Assembly: GCA_028455995.1 (NCBI GenBank)
Contig: JABELC010000017.1
Location: forward strand, 37,501-101,500
Source of the DNA: Scleromitrula shiraiana
Taxonomy: Eukaryota; Ascomycota; Leotiomycetes; Helotiales; Sclerotiniaceae
Reading direction: 5' to 3'
DNA length: 64,000 nucleotides
Shown: piece after piece, positions 37,748-50,212 of the stretch
Position numbering within the stretch: the first letter of the stretch is position 1
Layout of the letters: every line of letters starts with the position of its first letter
Notes under the pieces: model-generated
Database searches by the model: none
The model's input: the letters and a program-made list of their open reading frames with translations, nothing else
Told to the model about the DNA's origin: nothing
Program-made: the position numbers and the translations under genes

Positions 37748-40108
37748 TCACTTCTCAACCGCACTCCCCTTTTTAACCGCGAGCTCTTCGCCCCCTCTCC
37801 CCCTCACCACTTTCGCATCACTCTCTAGCTCATCATCCGGCCCATCGTGTCTACTGTACATTTTATATTCCACCTCATCTTTGAATTCTAGTTTGCCGCT
37901 CTCGACTTGTTTTCTTGTTGCCGAGAGCTTGGATTTGGGCAGGCCCATTGATTCGAGGAATTTGACGGCTGTGATTGGAAAGATGACGTTAGCAAATGTG
38001 TTTATGTTGAGGTGATTTGGTTTGTGCAATTTTGGGGTGGGTGATTTGAGATTTGGAGATAGGGATAGATAGGGAAATGAAAAGAAGGAAAAATCGAAAA
38101 AGGAAGAATTAAAGAATCCAAAAGAGGGGAAACAAATATCGATAGGGTATCGGAAAGAAAAAAAGAAAAAAAAAATAGACTTACTATCCCACCACTCCTT
38201 CTCCCTTCTCCCCTTACTCCACCCCAACTCACTCCCCATAATATCAATAACCTTCGGCGCCGCCTCCAACGCAGCCTGCGCATTCAAAAACGCCAGTCTC
38301 GTCCTCCTGGCCAGTACATCCACCGCCGTCTGCGCATACTCATGTCTAACCGCATACCTCACCTCGCCATCCACAAACGGGTACAGCGGGGAAATGCGCT
38401 CGCCTCTAACCGGGAATCTTTGTTCGGTTGGTGAACTGAGCGCTGCGACGGTCCAGGCACGATCACCGTATGATTCGGTAAGATGTTTAGCTACATCTGT
38501 TTCGACGCCGAAATGTTGGATCAGGTTAATAAAGAGGGTTTTGGAGAAGCCGTGGGCACCGATTAATTTAACTTGGTGCGTTTGACATGATCCATCGAGT
38601 CTCGCTCCATCGTTTACCATTTCGGTACCCGAGACATCGGGAGCATTGGTTACGGGTTTCGGTTGTAATTTAAACTGAGCGATGGCTTCGTCGACACATT
38701 CTTCAGCCATTTGGCGATATGTGGTCCATTTTCCTCCGGCGCAGGTGAGTAGTCCCGAAGGGGAGACGTTAATAAGATGGTTGCGGACAAGGGCTTCAGT
38801 GTTTTTGGCGTTGGGGTTTTTAACTAAGGGGCGGATTCCAGACCATGCTGCTAGGACGTCTCCTCTTCGGACGTTGATATCGGGTGCTAGGTAGTGTCGA
38901 ATTTCGGAAAGAATCCAATCGATTTCGTCTTCACCCGCGACTGGGTTTTGAGAAATCTTGGTAGGTGCATCAGTTGTACCAGCGATAGTATTTCCTTGCC
39001 ATGGAAGGAAGAAAATAACCCTACCATCCGAGGTTTTTGGATCAATTAAACCCATAGTTCGAGGACTGTAATAACCCGGAAGAACGACATGGACACCAGA
39101 ACTTGGGGCAACAATTTCCTTGACCTCTTGATCATCCATCTTTCTGATTGAATCCGTGAAAGGTCCAGTAGCATTAATTATACCTCTTGCTCTGATTGTG
39201 AATTCTTGTGCCTTTTTACCATCCTTCTCTTCTACCAAATCCTTAACCTTTGCGCCGCATAATATACCATTAGCATCCTTCTCGAGTGAAGTAACTTCGA
39301 GATGATTAACCACCGTTCCTCCATATAAAGCAGCAGTCATAGCCAAAGAAACGTTCATCCTCGAATCATTATGAGCTCCATCATAATAAACCAAAGCCCC
39401 GATCAAATTAGTCTTTTTTAACATGGGGAAAGCATCTAGAGCTTTACTCCTTGTCAAGAAGTATGAAGTTTCGATCCCCTCCGAACCAGCCAAAAAATCA
39501 TAACACTTCGTACCAACCCAATAATATGGTGCTTTCCACCATTTATCCAGCGGTAACATAATTGGTAACCAACTGGATAAATGTGGTGCAGTATCCAAAA
39601 AGTATTTCCTCTCCCTTAATGCTTCCTTCACCAATGCATATTGATTATAATCCAATTCCCAAACGGCCTTTTCCAAATATCGTACACCCCCATGAACCAA
39701 TTTCGTACTCTTACTACTTGTGCCACTACTAAAATCATCTCTTTCTACCACCGCTACTTTTAATCCTCTAGTAGCCGCATCGAGTGCTACACCTGCTCCT
39801 GTGGCTCCGGCTCCAATAACTAATAAATCATATATATCATCTTCATTTTGTGGCGTTGATGTAGGGGGTGCTCCTTGTGATCCCCCGCTTCTCTTTAAAT
39901 CTGCGATTTGATCTGCTCTCGATTTAACTTTAGGGAATCGTGGTGGTCGAAAATGGCCATCGGATCCATAGCCAAATGGTGGGACGACGGCGGAATCTGC
40001 ACCGGGGATATTTCTGGGTCGATATGTATAATATAAGATTCCACCACCAACAGTCGTTGCACCAATTGTATATAGAAGTGGTTTTGCGAGTCTTTGTCGA
40101 AACGCCAT
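37748..40108 (-). CDS. GUT2: mitochondrial FAD-dependent glycerol-3-phosphate dehydrogenase
   Basis: Oxidises glycerol-3-phosphate to dihydroxyacetone phosphate on the outer face of the inner mitochondrial membrane and passes electrons to ubiquinone; it serves glycerol use and the G3P shuttle. Two exons: 40108-38185 and 37968-37748; the product is 714 aa. The N-terminus has a basic start and a hydrophobic stretch (PLLYTIGATTVGGGILYYTY), then a Rossmann motif for FAD (LLVIGAGATGAGVALDAATRG), FSSGTSSKSTKLVHGGVRYLE, GTTDAPTKISQNPVAGEDEI and CAGGKWTTYRQMAEE. The 216-nt intron (38184-37969, GTAAGT...ACAG) is a multiple of three and has no stop, so the frame also reads straight through it with a Phe/Ser-rich insert; splicing rejoins EWWDTVKFLESMGLP. 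Confidence 0.95.
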   Translation of the reverse strand: MAFRQRLAKPLLYTIGATTVGGGILYYTYRPRNIPGADSAVVPPFGYGSDGHFRPPRFPKVKSRADQIADLKRSGGSQGAPPTSTPQNEDDIYDLLVIGAGATGAGVALDAATRGLKVAVVERDDFSSGTSSKSTKLVHGGVRYLEKAVWELDYNQYALVKEALRERKYFLDTAPHLSSWLPIMLPLDKWWKAPYYWVGTKCYDFLAGSEGIETSYFLTRSKALDAFPMLKKTNLIGALVYYDGAHNDSRMNVSLAMTAALYGGTVVNHLEVTSLEKDANGILCGAKVKDLVEEKDGKKAQEFTIRARGIINATGPFTDSIRKMDDQEVKEIVAPSSGVHVVLPGYYSPRTMGLIDPKTSDGRVIFFLPWQGNTIAGTTDAPTKISQNPVAGEDEIDWILSEIRHYLAPDINVRRGDVLAAWSGIRPLVKNPNAKNTEALVRNHLINVSPSGLLTCAGGKWTTYRQMAEECVDEAIAQFKLQPKPVTNAPDVSGTEMVNDGARLDGSCQTHQVKLIGAHGFSKTLFINLIQHFGVETDVAKHLTESYGDRAWTVAALSSPTEQRFPVRGERISPLYPFVDGEVRYAVRHEYAQTAVDVLARRTRLAFLNAQAALEAAPKVIDIMGSELGWSKGRREKEWWDSKSIFFFFFSFRYPIDICFPSFGFFNSSFFDFSFFSFPYLSLSPNLKSPTPKLHKPNHLNINTFANVIFPITAVKFLESMGLPKSKLSATRKQVESGKLEFKDEVEYKMYSRHDGPDDELESDAKVVRGRGGEELAVKKGSAVEK

Positions 40109-40486
40109 TATCGATTATGAAGGAAGGGATTTCGTGGGTTTGTGCCAGTGGTAGGGAGAGGAAGAAAAGGTGAGCCGAAGCTGGATATTTAGGTTAAATT
40201 TCGAAATGGAGGATAGAACTAAGGTCGAGTGGGAGGAGTGGGAGTGGGCGTGGAGGCGGAGGTGGAGAATTGGAATTACGTTTGGTTCGTACTTGAAATT
40301 GTGACGATGAAAGTACTAAATTTGAACTAACTGGAAAGTTGAATTGGATTATGTAGATCAACCCGCTTTATTATTGGAATTTTTGGTTTCCGGTTGAAAG
40401 CTAAAAATTTATTATATTAGAGCCTCAGCTTGGTATTGGGGCTATGAAGCTTGGAGAATTTTTGTGGAATAATTAATTAATTAATA

Positions 40487-40487
<1 letters not shown>

Positions 40488-40517
<30 letters not shown>

Positions 40518-40540
40518 AAGAAGAAGAAGAAGAAGAAGAT
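40488..40540. repeat. (AAG)n microsatellite in the GUT2 upstream region
   Basis: About 17 units of AAG followed by GAT/TTGAT-type imperfect triplets to about 40605. It lies 380 bp upstream of the GUT2 start codon. Confidence 0.95.
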
Positions 40541-41362
40541 GATGTTGTTATTGATAATGATATTATTGATGATAATGTTGTTGATAATGATGATGATGAT
40601 ATTGTAGCTCTTCTATAATTTCAATTGATTGGATTGAATTGAATGAATGAATGTACTGTACTGTACTGTACTGTATTGTTTTGTATATAGATTCTTATAT
40701 AATTTTCGAAGATTGAAAGAAAAAGAAGAAATAATAATAAATCAATTGAAAAGGATTATATCAATATATAACGTATTTCGTAGATCAAGGAGAAAACCTA
40801 TTGCACAGTTATACCTTATATTTTATACCTTATACCTTATACTTTATATCTTATATCTTCTTGTTTTTTTACCTTATCTACGCTGGCATAGCTAATATAT
40901 ATAAAAAAAGGAGGGGTAATTTCTCAATATCATATATACAAAGAAAATATATATATATATATTAACAACCATACAGGTAAACCATACCAAATAATAATTT
41001 AAAGAACATGAACGTGAACATGAACGTGAAAATGAACCTGCACAACCTGCACAACCTGGACAGTAAACACCCATACAAATCAACCACCCACATTTTCCGA
41101 CCCACACATGCCAAATCATACATACCATAAGACCTCCAACCTATAACCCGACCATGGAATATCTTCACTTCACATATATATATTCCCCAATTCCAAATAA
41201 ATATTATTCCGCCAATGAAATCGTATCAGTCATCAAAATTGAATATATATACATAGTATAGTATTTCCGACTCCCGTAGATTGAGTGAAACATTTTAAAG
41301 TAATTGAAATCAATATATCCTATAAACAAAAAGATCATCCATCATTTATCTATACTCGAGTA

Positions 41363-41397
41363 GACAAGACAAGACAAGACAAGACAAGACAAGACAA
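41363..41397. repeat. (AAGAC)7 pentanucleotide repeat
   Basis: Seven near-perfect AGACA/AAGAC units in the intergenic region. Confidence 0.9.
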
Positions 41398-42082
41398 TAT
41401 TCAACTCCCAAGCGCGAAAAAACACAGAATGTAGATTCCCTGCTTCAATGAATATCAAAGGTCTTTTCAACTTCAAATATTATACAATCAATCAATCAAT
41501 CAGTCAGTCAGTCGGTCAGTCATAGTATCAATTAATCCAAAATAGCAACTAACCCCCTCCTTCCTCCCCATTGATCTCCATCCTCACCTCCATCCATCCT
41601 CATCCCCATCCATCCCACACAATCATTCTAATTACTCACCGTCTCATTCTCTCATTACATCAGCATTCCCCTATACTACACCCTTCCAACAATCTTTGAA
41701 GATCCCATGCTTCTGTACTCTCACCGTGAAGGGGTGCTCAGGTAAGATATTTATATATTTTTTTCTGGGGCAGATGGTAATCATGATCATGATGATGATG
41801 ATATTGGTTCTTAACCGGCGTACCACCAAGTAAAGATTTACCATTACCATACAATACAATACTATAATTTATATCATAACAAATAACTTTATATCCAGCA
41901 ATCTATAGAGATATATTTATATAGAATTAACCATCTTGGATATCGATAGATATTCATAATAAATACTATAAATACTATAAATATCATACTAGTAAGTAAC
42001 TTATATCTATATATATAAATAAATATATCTTGCCATAATCCCAATTCACAATAATGAATTGAGACTTCCTATATGATCGACA

Positions 42083-42137
42083 GCCGGGTTTCAAAGCCGG
42101 GTTTCAAAGCCGGGTTTCAATGCCGGGTTTCAATGCC
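42083..42137. repeat. 13-bp minisatellite, four copies
   Basis: Four units of GCCGGGTTTCAAW plus a partial fifth. It is the only GC-rich tandem repeat in an AT-rich neighbourhood. Confidence 0.9.
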
Positions 42138-43425
42138 ATATTACTCAATTAGACCATGGTATACCGAACGCGGAGATGATTGATTTTTTTCTTACTCTAA
42201 TACATAGGCTAGGAAATATACTCGAGTAGTTATTATATATTGATATCGAATATTTAATCGAGATAATATATATTTAATATTTCGTTTTATTTATTCTTTT
42301 TTTTTAACTATTTCATATCATCTCATCTCATCTTCCACTCAATCCCTCAAAAATCATCAATCACGAACTCCAACAATATCAGATAATACGATGACAGGCT
42401 AACAGACAATAAACAAAGTACATACAAATCAACTCAATAGATCCCCCCTCCCAAAAAAAAAACCAGCCCAAGAACCCAAGCCACCAGATCCCCCCCCAAA
42501 AAAGGTCTCAAGCAATTACCATAACAAATCGACAAACCAACCAACCAAGCGAGTCCCGTCCCACCCGACTCGACTTAATTCCTACAAACCATCCATATAT
42601 GTATCTCATCATTCATTCATTCTCATTCATCCCATCCCATTAGACCCAAAAAACCCCCCCCTCAATATCTATCTCAAACACGCCCTCCCAAACCTTCGCT
42701 ACCGCGTCTCTGCAAAAATTAGCTATTTCGCTTGGCTTGGCTGACTTGGTTTGGCTTGGTGAACCAAGTCTATACAATCCATACGCTGCATACGCGGTAT
42801 TTTTTTTTTTTTTTTTTTTTTCCTCTCTCTGCACCGAGTCTAATGATAGATAGGGCTTGAGACTTGCGGAATCGGTGTTCTGTGCTGTCGTTGAGTTTAT
42901 GAGTATGGTTTCGTCGAATGTATGTGGGGATTTATGTAGAGGAGAGGAGAGGAGAGGAGAGGAGAGGAGAGAAGAAGAGGAGAGGAGAGTTTTATAGGAA
43001 TAAATAAACCCTATTCGATTCTCTACCGCATTGCACAGGATATAACATAAGTCTATAAGAAAATCCCACGAAAACAGTTGTAGATTGCGCTTTTGAATCC
43101 TCAGCTGGAATCCTCAGGTGGAATCCTCAGCTGGCATATGATGAATACAGACAGGTTTCTGAGTGGATTGGTATGGTATGGGATGATAGTACGAGGTTTT
43201 CGGAAAGGGAAAACCTAGGTAGGTAAATAAATAACTATTACTATAGTGCAATGTACATGCTTGAAGATAGATAATTCCTCGTGTTTAATAATAGAGATCA
43301 AGATCTTGATAACTAAGTATACGAGTAATAATTGATTCACAGATATATAGATAGATATATATATGTTCTAAGTAAAATTTCAACATGGAGGATATAGTAA
43401 TTAATATTACCGATGTTCAAAATCT

Positions 43426-43428
<3 letters not shown>

Positions 43429-43457
<29 letters not shown>
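43429..43457. repeat. (TA)n dinucleotide repeat
   Basis: About 14 TA units; a possible length-polymorphic site. Confidence 0.9.
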
Positions 43458-43541
43458 CAATAATTGAACTCCCGCAAAATAAAAAACCTCCCATATAGCG
43501 CATCTAAAGTACATATATCAAATCCATAATTCGTTTTTTTA

Positions 43542-43544
<3 letters not shown>

Positions 43545-43583
<39 letters not shown>
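43545..43583. repeat. (ATT)n trinucleotide repeat
   Basis: About 12 to 13 TTA units following a T-run. Confidence 0.9.
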
Positions 43584-43584
<1 letters not shown>

Positions 43585-43807
43585 CTATCATCACTAAACA
43601 TCAATTACCTTCCCTACATCCACAATGCTCATCCATCCATACCCAAAACCTCTCTTGTAATAATAGGCGGTTATAACTGTAGCGCCATACATCACCATAA
43701 TCCATCACATCTCATCTCATCTCATCTCATCACATCAAATCATAGGACGCCCACAAATAAAGAGTTTCTCTAACCATCTCATTTGTATTTCAACATAGTG
43801 AACCGAA

Positions 43808-43866
43808 TCATAGTATTGTAGTATCATAGTATTGTAGTATCATAGTATTGTAGTATCATAGTATAA
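43808..43866. repeat. 16-bp minisatellite, 3.5 copies
   Basis: Three exact units of TCATAGTATTGTAGTA and a partial fourth. Confidence 0.9.
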
Positions 43867-44294
43867 TATACTATTTTATAAACAACTTTCCGTAAAATAC
43901 GAGTAATCATCAGAAGCCATCCATTTAATTACAATGAAACCAAACCAAACCACATCACATCACATCAACCAGATATTCATCGCGTCCCATTGCTTCCATG
44001 CCAAATCCCCCGCTCCCTCATCCATCTATCCATCCATCCACTCTCAAAACCCCAACCAAATAAACCGGCACTAAACATCGCGCGTTGGATTCGTATTCAT
44101 AAACGTTTCCATATGGGTATAGTATAGGTACTCTTTCCGCTTTTTCCATTTGCCATTTGCCATTTCCCATACACATTCACTGTCAATTGTTAAAATCAAT
44201 TGTCTCAAATGAAAACCAACCACATCGAAAATCCCTTCCATTCCATCCCATTTCAAGAATCTCCCCTCCATCCTCTATCCACCCACTCATTCAT

Positions 44295-46036
44295 TCAAAC
44301 CTCCTCACTTCCCTTGTCACTCTTCAAACCATGAAGTTCAAACCCCCCATCCTTATCCCCATCCACCAAATAAGGATTCCTCATCTTACTCGAACCGCCC
44401 CTCTCCAATCCTAATCCCCCATTCCGCTGAAGCGCCTGTTTATCCTCCCCCAAATAAGCCTGAGGAACAATATCCGCATAATTAAGATCCGTAAATTGAA
44501 GATCTTCTTCTAACGAAGTGACATCTTTGATTTTCAGTAAAATGACCGGTGCGGCGAAGATGAGTGCTCCAGCGAGAACAGCCCATGTAGTAGCGAATTC
44601 AAGCATGTAGGGTTTTTCCATGGCGTCGATACGCCATATTATTGCTGCTCCGGCTGATTGAATACCTTTGTAAAATCCGGCGAAATTCGCGGCTTTTCTG
44701 CCTGAATTTGAAAGGGCACCCATGAACCTATTATTTGTTAGTGATAAGATTTTAGATTTGAGGGAAGTGGAAGACTTACCAATAAACCGAAAGTTGCCAA
44801 ACAGCATCAAAGAATCCATAAGCAATATATAGAATCACAGGTCCTGCATATCCCGGACTAGTCCAATCAAGTTTGCCTTTATAGTTAGGATCTGAAGTAA
44901 TCTGACGATCATCTGCTGATAATTGAAATACCAATCCACCACCCCAAACACCAGCTGTTAATAGAGCCAATACAACCAAAGCCGCTCTCGCTCTTACCAC
45001 TCTTCGAACACTTTGAATATCTAGTGCATATCCAGCAGCAAATGCTCCAAAGATTTGTGCAGCCCAATACATTAGATTATTAAGTGCTCTGGTACGTGTA
45101 TTGAAATGTGCGCCATTGATACCATTAAATTGATATGTATAGAACCAATTTGAGGCAAAGAACATTGGAAATAGAAGAAGAATGTATGTGTTGGTTCTTA
45201 ATGTATGCCATAGACCCCAGATCTCACCTTGCCAAGTAGGATTCTTCATAAGAATTACATGAGAACCATCAGATCGAATGACTTTATTGGCATCGCAAAG
45301 GAGAAGTGCAGCGATAGCTCCGAGAAACATGAGAATTATGAAACCAATGTATGTGCCATCGCTAACGGTTGTATTCGAGGTAGTGTTGACGTTCAATGCG
45401 AGAGGAATCTATGATAAATTAGTGAGACTTTCACTTTCAAAAGGAATAAGAACTTACCAAAGCACCGATAACAGCTCCAAGGTTAAAGATCGACCAAAAC
45501 CATGAGATGTATTTGCCTTTAGAATGTTCAGGTGGATAAGACATCATAATAGCACCTTGAGCAGTCCAAAGAAGACCAGCACATACACCAAGAAGGGCAC
45601 CAGAGAAAATAACATAACCCGAATTCTGAGTATGACTGTAGCACAAATAACTGGAAGCATAAACACAATAACCCAAGCCACCCAAGCTTAGAGTAAGTCT
45701 AATACCAAGACGATTTGCAAAAGTTCCCGCAAAGAAACCGACGACTGAGAAAGTAGAATAGAGAGCCGTATTCGCGTTATCTGCAGGTTTTGCGAGAATT
45801 TGTCCACCGCCTCCAAGACCACTGAGTGCATTGTACATTCCTACACAAAGGAAACATACCAATGCTACGAACACTAATTGAACTTGTGGCGATGCGTAAC
45901 ATGGGATCTTGACTGAACCGACCTTAAATGATTTGTACATCCATCCTGAGGGCATAGTTACCAGAGCATTTGGTTTGGCATCGCCATTACTATATGAAGT
46001 ATGGTTTGAGGTATTTGTTTCTTGATGATCTGCCAT
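44295..46036 (-). CDS. UNC93-like MFS membrane protein
   Basis: Major-facilitator-fold protein of the fungal UNC93/DUF895 group; fungal members are largely uncharacterised, and the animal relatives regulate ion channels or traffic. Three exons: 46036-45458, 45408-44780 and 44727-44295; the product is 546 aa. Hydrophobic spans include LVFVALVCFLCVGMYNALSG, LYSTFSVVGFFAGTFANRLG, YVIFSGALLGVCAGLLWTAQ, FIILMFLGAIAALLLCDANK and ILLLFPMFFASNWFYTYQF, eleven to twelve in all. The family motifs NALSGLGGGGQ and LLWTAQGAIMMSYP are clear. The C-terminal about 60 residues are acidic and cytoplasmic. The start chosen is the ATG giving MADHQETN; the open frame extends ten codons further but only to a TTG. 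Confidence 0.88.
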
Positions 46037-48817
46037 TGTTTTTATGATGGCGAGATGGTCAAACAAACGATGAAAGTATCAATTGTATTGAGTTTGGATG
46101 ATTGGAAGGTGTTTTGGATGAGGAGATTTTAAAAGATCAACAGAAAAAGAGAATGAAAATGTTTGAAAGGCAGTCGATCTTCCAAACAATTGAGTGACGT
46201 TGAGTTGACTCTCAGTAAGGAAGGTATGAAGTACAATATTGAAGGAAGGTGTAGTGAACGTATAAAAATTCAACAATTCAAACGGAAGATGTTTTTTGGT
46301 TGTTTCGAGAAGTTGTATTGAAGAAAATTTGAGGAAGGAAAGGAAAAGAGGAGACGAAAATTCAAGAGAGTAGAAAGATAATTGAATTGGGAAGTTCAAG
46401 AAAATTCATCAGAATTTCCTCTTTAATTCACTAGGATTGACATTATCTTTCTGAATACTGACTTCGAATTGTTTTGTCAATTGATTGAAAGTTGAAGTTG
46501 AATTTGTATACTGTACATATTGTCGTCGCTGATCTTGAATAAATGAAAAAATGTATGAAGAGAGAAAGAAAAGAAGAAGGAGAAGGAGAAGGAGAAAGGA
46601 AGGAGAAGGAGAAGGGAAGGAGAAGGAAAGCGAGAGATTGATCAAAAGTGAAGATATAGAATGAGATAGATCTTCGATAAATTCTTCAGCAACAACACCG
46701 TTGAATTTGAATATTGAGTGAATTAAAATCCATCTTAAAATTTAGAATAAAATAACTTTTGGTTGTCAATCAAGTAGATTTAAGATTATATATCCCCCTT
46801 GAACCAATGAGAATTCGAGGAAGTAATAATAATATAATACTAAAAGGTGAATTGAAATAAGAAAAGATGATATAAAATTACCCAATACAATCAATTTTCG
46901 ATATTGAAAGAGAGCATTGATTAAGATCTTCCCTTCTTACATCCTTACCTGTGATAACAACAACAACAACGACAACATCATCATCATCATTATCATCAAC
47001 TTGAACTGAAAGAAAGGAACAATCCTACCACCCTAAAGAAATTTGTATGATAAATCCTTCTTGAGAGTTATTTCTTGCCCAGGTGTATCGATCAAACCCC
47101 CCAACAATGCAGGATATTCACCAACTTAAAATTACAACCCGAAGGTATGGTAATGCCAAGTCGGTGTCGATGTCATGTATACCTAACTTGGACCTAGGTA
47201 AGTAATAATGACAATCAATACCTAGGTAGCTTCCAAGGTTCATAGTCACCTTGATAGTGGTATCCGATTCTATTATATCCTTAAAAAGCCAGGCCGTGTT
47301 GAGATGATCAAATTATATCAATCAATCTTATTGATAATACATCAGCATCGGCTCCCGATTCTGGTCATTGATTGATCCAATTGACGAGTGAGGCTCCTTC
47401 ACCTTTTCCACTTGGATTGATACTCCCCTATATTGAATATCAGATACAATTACCCATCCATCTATTCCCTCCCTCCCACTACCACCCAACGACCGCCTCG
47501 GAATAAAACTCCAACTATATTTCTTTCCCATCATCCATCCATCCATCCATCATCTCACAACATACACACAGCCACCATCCAAATGCTGACATCATCATCA
47601 TCTCATCTCATCTCATCTCATCTCATAGGATCCGGTAATTACAAAAATCCATGAACATAACCGAACCAGTCCATCGGTACTTCCATCCGACGCGAAATCC
47701 AGACCCCAAGAATCGAAACAAAGAATCCAAACCCCCCACATTTCATTCTCCTGACACCTGAATATTCAATCATACAGAATCCCATCAGCAATTAATACCT
47801 AGGTATTGTTCGTTGCTTGAAACAAACAAAGAACGGGTAGAAAGTACCAGAATAGTCCAGATGAGCCACAACCAAGCGGGTAAACTCGGGATACATAGAA
47901 TCCCTATATTCCAGAAGTGAATTCCCCAGAGAAAAAGAAAAGCATTCATGCAAAGTTGGGATGCAATGCCATGCCATGCCATGCCATGCAGCATGGCGGC
48001 AATGCCACTGCCATTGCCACGTTTCAATACCTGGCGGCATTAAAAATCACCTAAGAAGGCTGGGTATCTTCCGCGCCTCATTTTTCATGTGCAATTTTTG
48101 CGTGTAGGAGATAGAAAAGAGGGCATTGATAGAATATAGAACTAAAGTCATATTAGTCAGCATATGGAGGGACTTATCTATAATCATCGCCACCACCGAG
48201 TTGTAGATCAAGAACAACAATAAGACAATCTATTGAATCCGGCTCTGTTATTCTCTTTTTATCTATGGGTGTAATCGGTTGTGTTCGTTAGATACAGGAC
48301 CACCCAATCCAATTAATCTCATCTAGCAGCCGTGCATATTGACCAACCTTACAAATGCCGCAACTAACAGGAGGGGATAGGAGAGGATGATTTGAGCTTG
48401 ATGGATGGGATGGGATCGATCTGGAAATTATTTGAGATTGATGATTGTTTGTCTGATTGAAAACGGGTGGGTGGAATGGGATGATGCAGTTTAGTTGAAG
48501 AGTGTGGTTATTCTATTTGAATTAATGATGGTTTTTATTAGTTTATTTATCGTAGCTTGTCTATCTGTGGTTGGTGATAGATAGTATACAATGCGTTTGT
48601 GATTTGGTGTGTGGTCGTGGTGTATGTTGTGGTGTGCGCAAGGCTTAAAATCCCCCACCTTTTACCCTATGCAATACAGTACCACCAGTCATAAGCTTAC
48701 ATACAATGATTATCATACATTCATTTACCTATTCATTTTTATGCATCTGTGGTTTTAATGCCAGTTTGATACTTGTTGTTTCGATCTGGTGATGATTGAA
48801 TAAATAGGAGTGACGGA
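46037..48817. other. 2.8-kb intergenic stretch
   Basis: Upstream region of the UNC93-like gene. It includes GGAGAA-type purine repeats (46570-46630), TCATC repeats near 46975 and 47590, and CCATG repeats near 47970. No protein-like frame was recognised on either strand. Confidence 0.55.
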
Positions 48818-50212
48818 ATGAAAAAACTCTACAGGAAACGCAAAGGGAAACTATCGCGGGGGAATATCAAATCGAGAGATGACGATGCACGTGTAGGTGG
48901 GGATGATAGGGTATTGAAGAAGAGACAATCGGATGCTGTTAGGAATCTGGGAAACGCTGGTAATGATGACAGTAATGAGGAGGATAATAGAGGATTAAAG
49001 ATTATTTATGATGATTTGAAGGATGGTGTTGATGATGATGATGATGATGATGCATTCGAGTACTGTAAGTGCCTTATCCCCCATCCCCTTCTTTTATCTC
49101 TTCCCAATCTATTGTCCTCTAACCCATCCACCTTGAAAAGCAGTATAATAGCCATCCATGGCCAAAACGGACATAGAGAGAACTGCTGGACGGACTATGA
49201 GAGTGGGGTTTTTTGGTTGAGGGATTTATTGCCAGGGGTTATTAAAAAGGTATATGGGGAGGAGAGGGGGAGAGGTATGGGAAGGGATGAGCATGAGAAT
49301 GTGGGTGGGGATGGAGAGAGAGAGGGCAGAGAGGAGGGAGATAACGAGGGGGTGAGAAAGAGGAGGTGTGGATTGAGAGTGGCTAGTTTTGGGTATGGGG
49401 GGAAGGAGGGGGTAGAGGGGGTTTGTGAGAGGTTTATGAGGGAGGTTGGGGGGATGAGAGGGAAGGCGAAGGAGGAGGAGGAGGAGAAAAAGGAGGCGGA
49501 AGATGGTGGAGGGGAGCGGGATAATGTGATTGTAAGTGGAAGCGGTCGGACGATTATTCATTAATTTTAGGTTACTGATTGATTACATAGGGTTCTGAAC
49601 GGAAAAAGAAGAGGGGTAGGGAGAGAAATAGGAAGATCATATGGATCGCCCATAGTTTTGGGGGCCCTTTGTTGAGAGCTGTATGTATTTATTTCCCATT
49701 TCCCACTCCTCATTCCCTTCTCTACCTCCTCCTCCATGAAATTAAGCCCCCAACTCCCTCACTGACACACAAAACAGTCCCTAGGTACTCTCCCCCCAAA
49801 CTCACCCATCCTAGCATCCACACACGCAATCCTATTCTTCGGCTGTGCAAAAAACATGGGCTTTGAAAGTCTGAGTATAATAGATAGGATTCCTGATGCT
49901 GCGCTAAGTAAGGAGATGAGGGAGATAAGGAGGGAGGGGTTGTGGTTGAGGGGGGGTGGGGAAGGTTTTGAGGGAAGAAAAAATAGGTGGTGGGTGGTTT
50001 GGTTTAGGGAGGTTAGTGGGGATGGGGAGGGGCGGGAGAGGATGAAGGAAAATGGGGATGGAGATGAGGATGGAGATGGGGATGGGGATAGAGAGAAGAT
50101 CGTTAGATTGTGGAAGACGCATGGGGCCATGGTGAGGTATTCGACGGAGGAAGATAAGGATTTAAAGGGGGTGGTGGGGCGTTTGAGGGAGGTTGTGAGG
50201 AGGGTAGAGTAG
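48818..50212 (+). CDS. second SesB-like alpha/beta hydrolase
   Basis: Exons 48818-49531, 49591-49680 and 49778-50212; the product is about 412 aa. A basic N-terminus and a (GAT)n-coded poly-Asp run precede the hydrolase domain IAIHGQNGHRENCWTDYESG, VFWLRDLLPGV and a G/E/R-rich insertion, then GLRVASFGYGG, the nucleophile elbow IWIAHSFGGPLLRA (Ser in HSFGG), ILFFGCAKNMGF and KTHGAMVRYSTEEDKDLKG, whose His corresponds to the HSGMVKY His of the hydrolase at 30.4 kb. At 49067 there is a strong donor (GTAAGT), but splicing to either nearby acceptor (49141 or 49144) breaks the frame, while reading through keeps it. The first half is therefore uncertain. Gly/Glu/Arg codons dominate the insertion, unlike any neighbour. 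Confidence 0.65.

Larger units (their letters stand above)
40109..44294. other. 4.2-kb gene-free stretch dense in simple repeats
   Basis: The region starts as the GUT2 promoter and ends as the UNC93-like gene's 3' side. No open frame with protein-like composition was found. It contains many micro- and minisatellites, listed separately, and pyrimidine-rich tracts. An unannotated non-coding transcript is possible but nothing shows it directly. Confidence 0.6.

Noticed and set aside
41363..43866. CRISPR-like or regulatory repeat arrays
   Set aside because: The tandem units are adjacent without spacers and in a eukaryotic genome; they are micro- and minisatellites.
46079..46645. Two minus-strand frames upstream of the UNC93-like gene
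   Set aside because: Low-complexity Phe/Ser/Leu translations of purine-rich leader sequence.
49226..50130. Antisense Pro/Ser-rich frames opposite the second hydrolase
   Set aside because: They mirror the Gly/Glu/Arg-rich coding strand; no family likeness.
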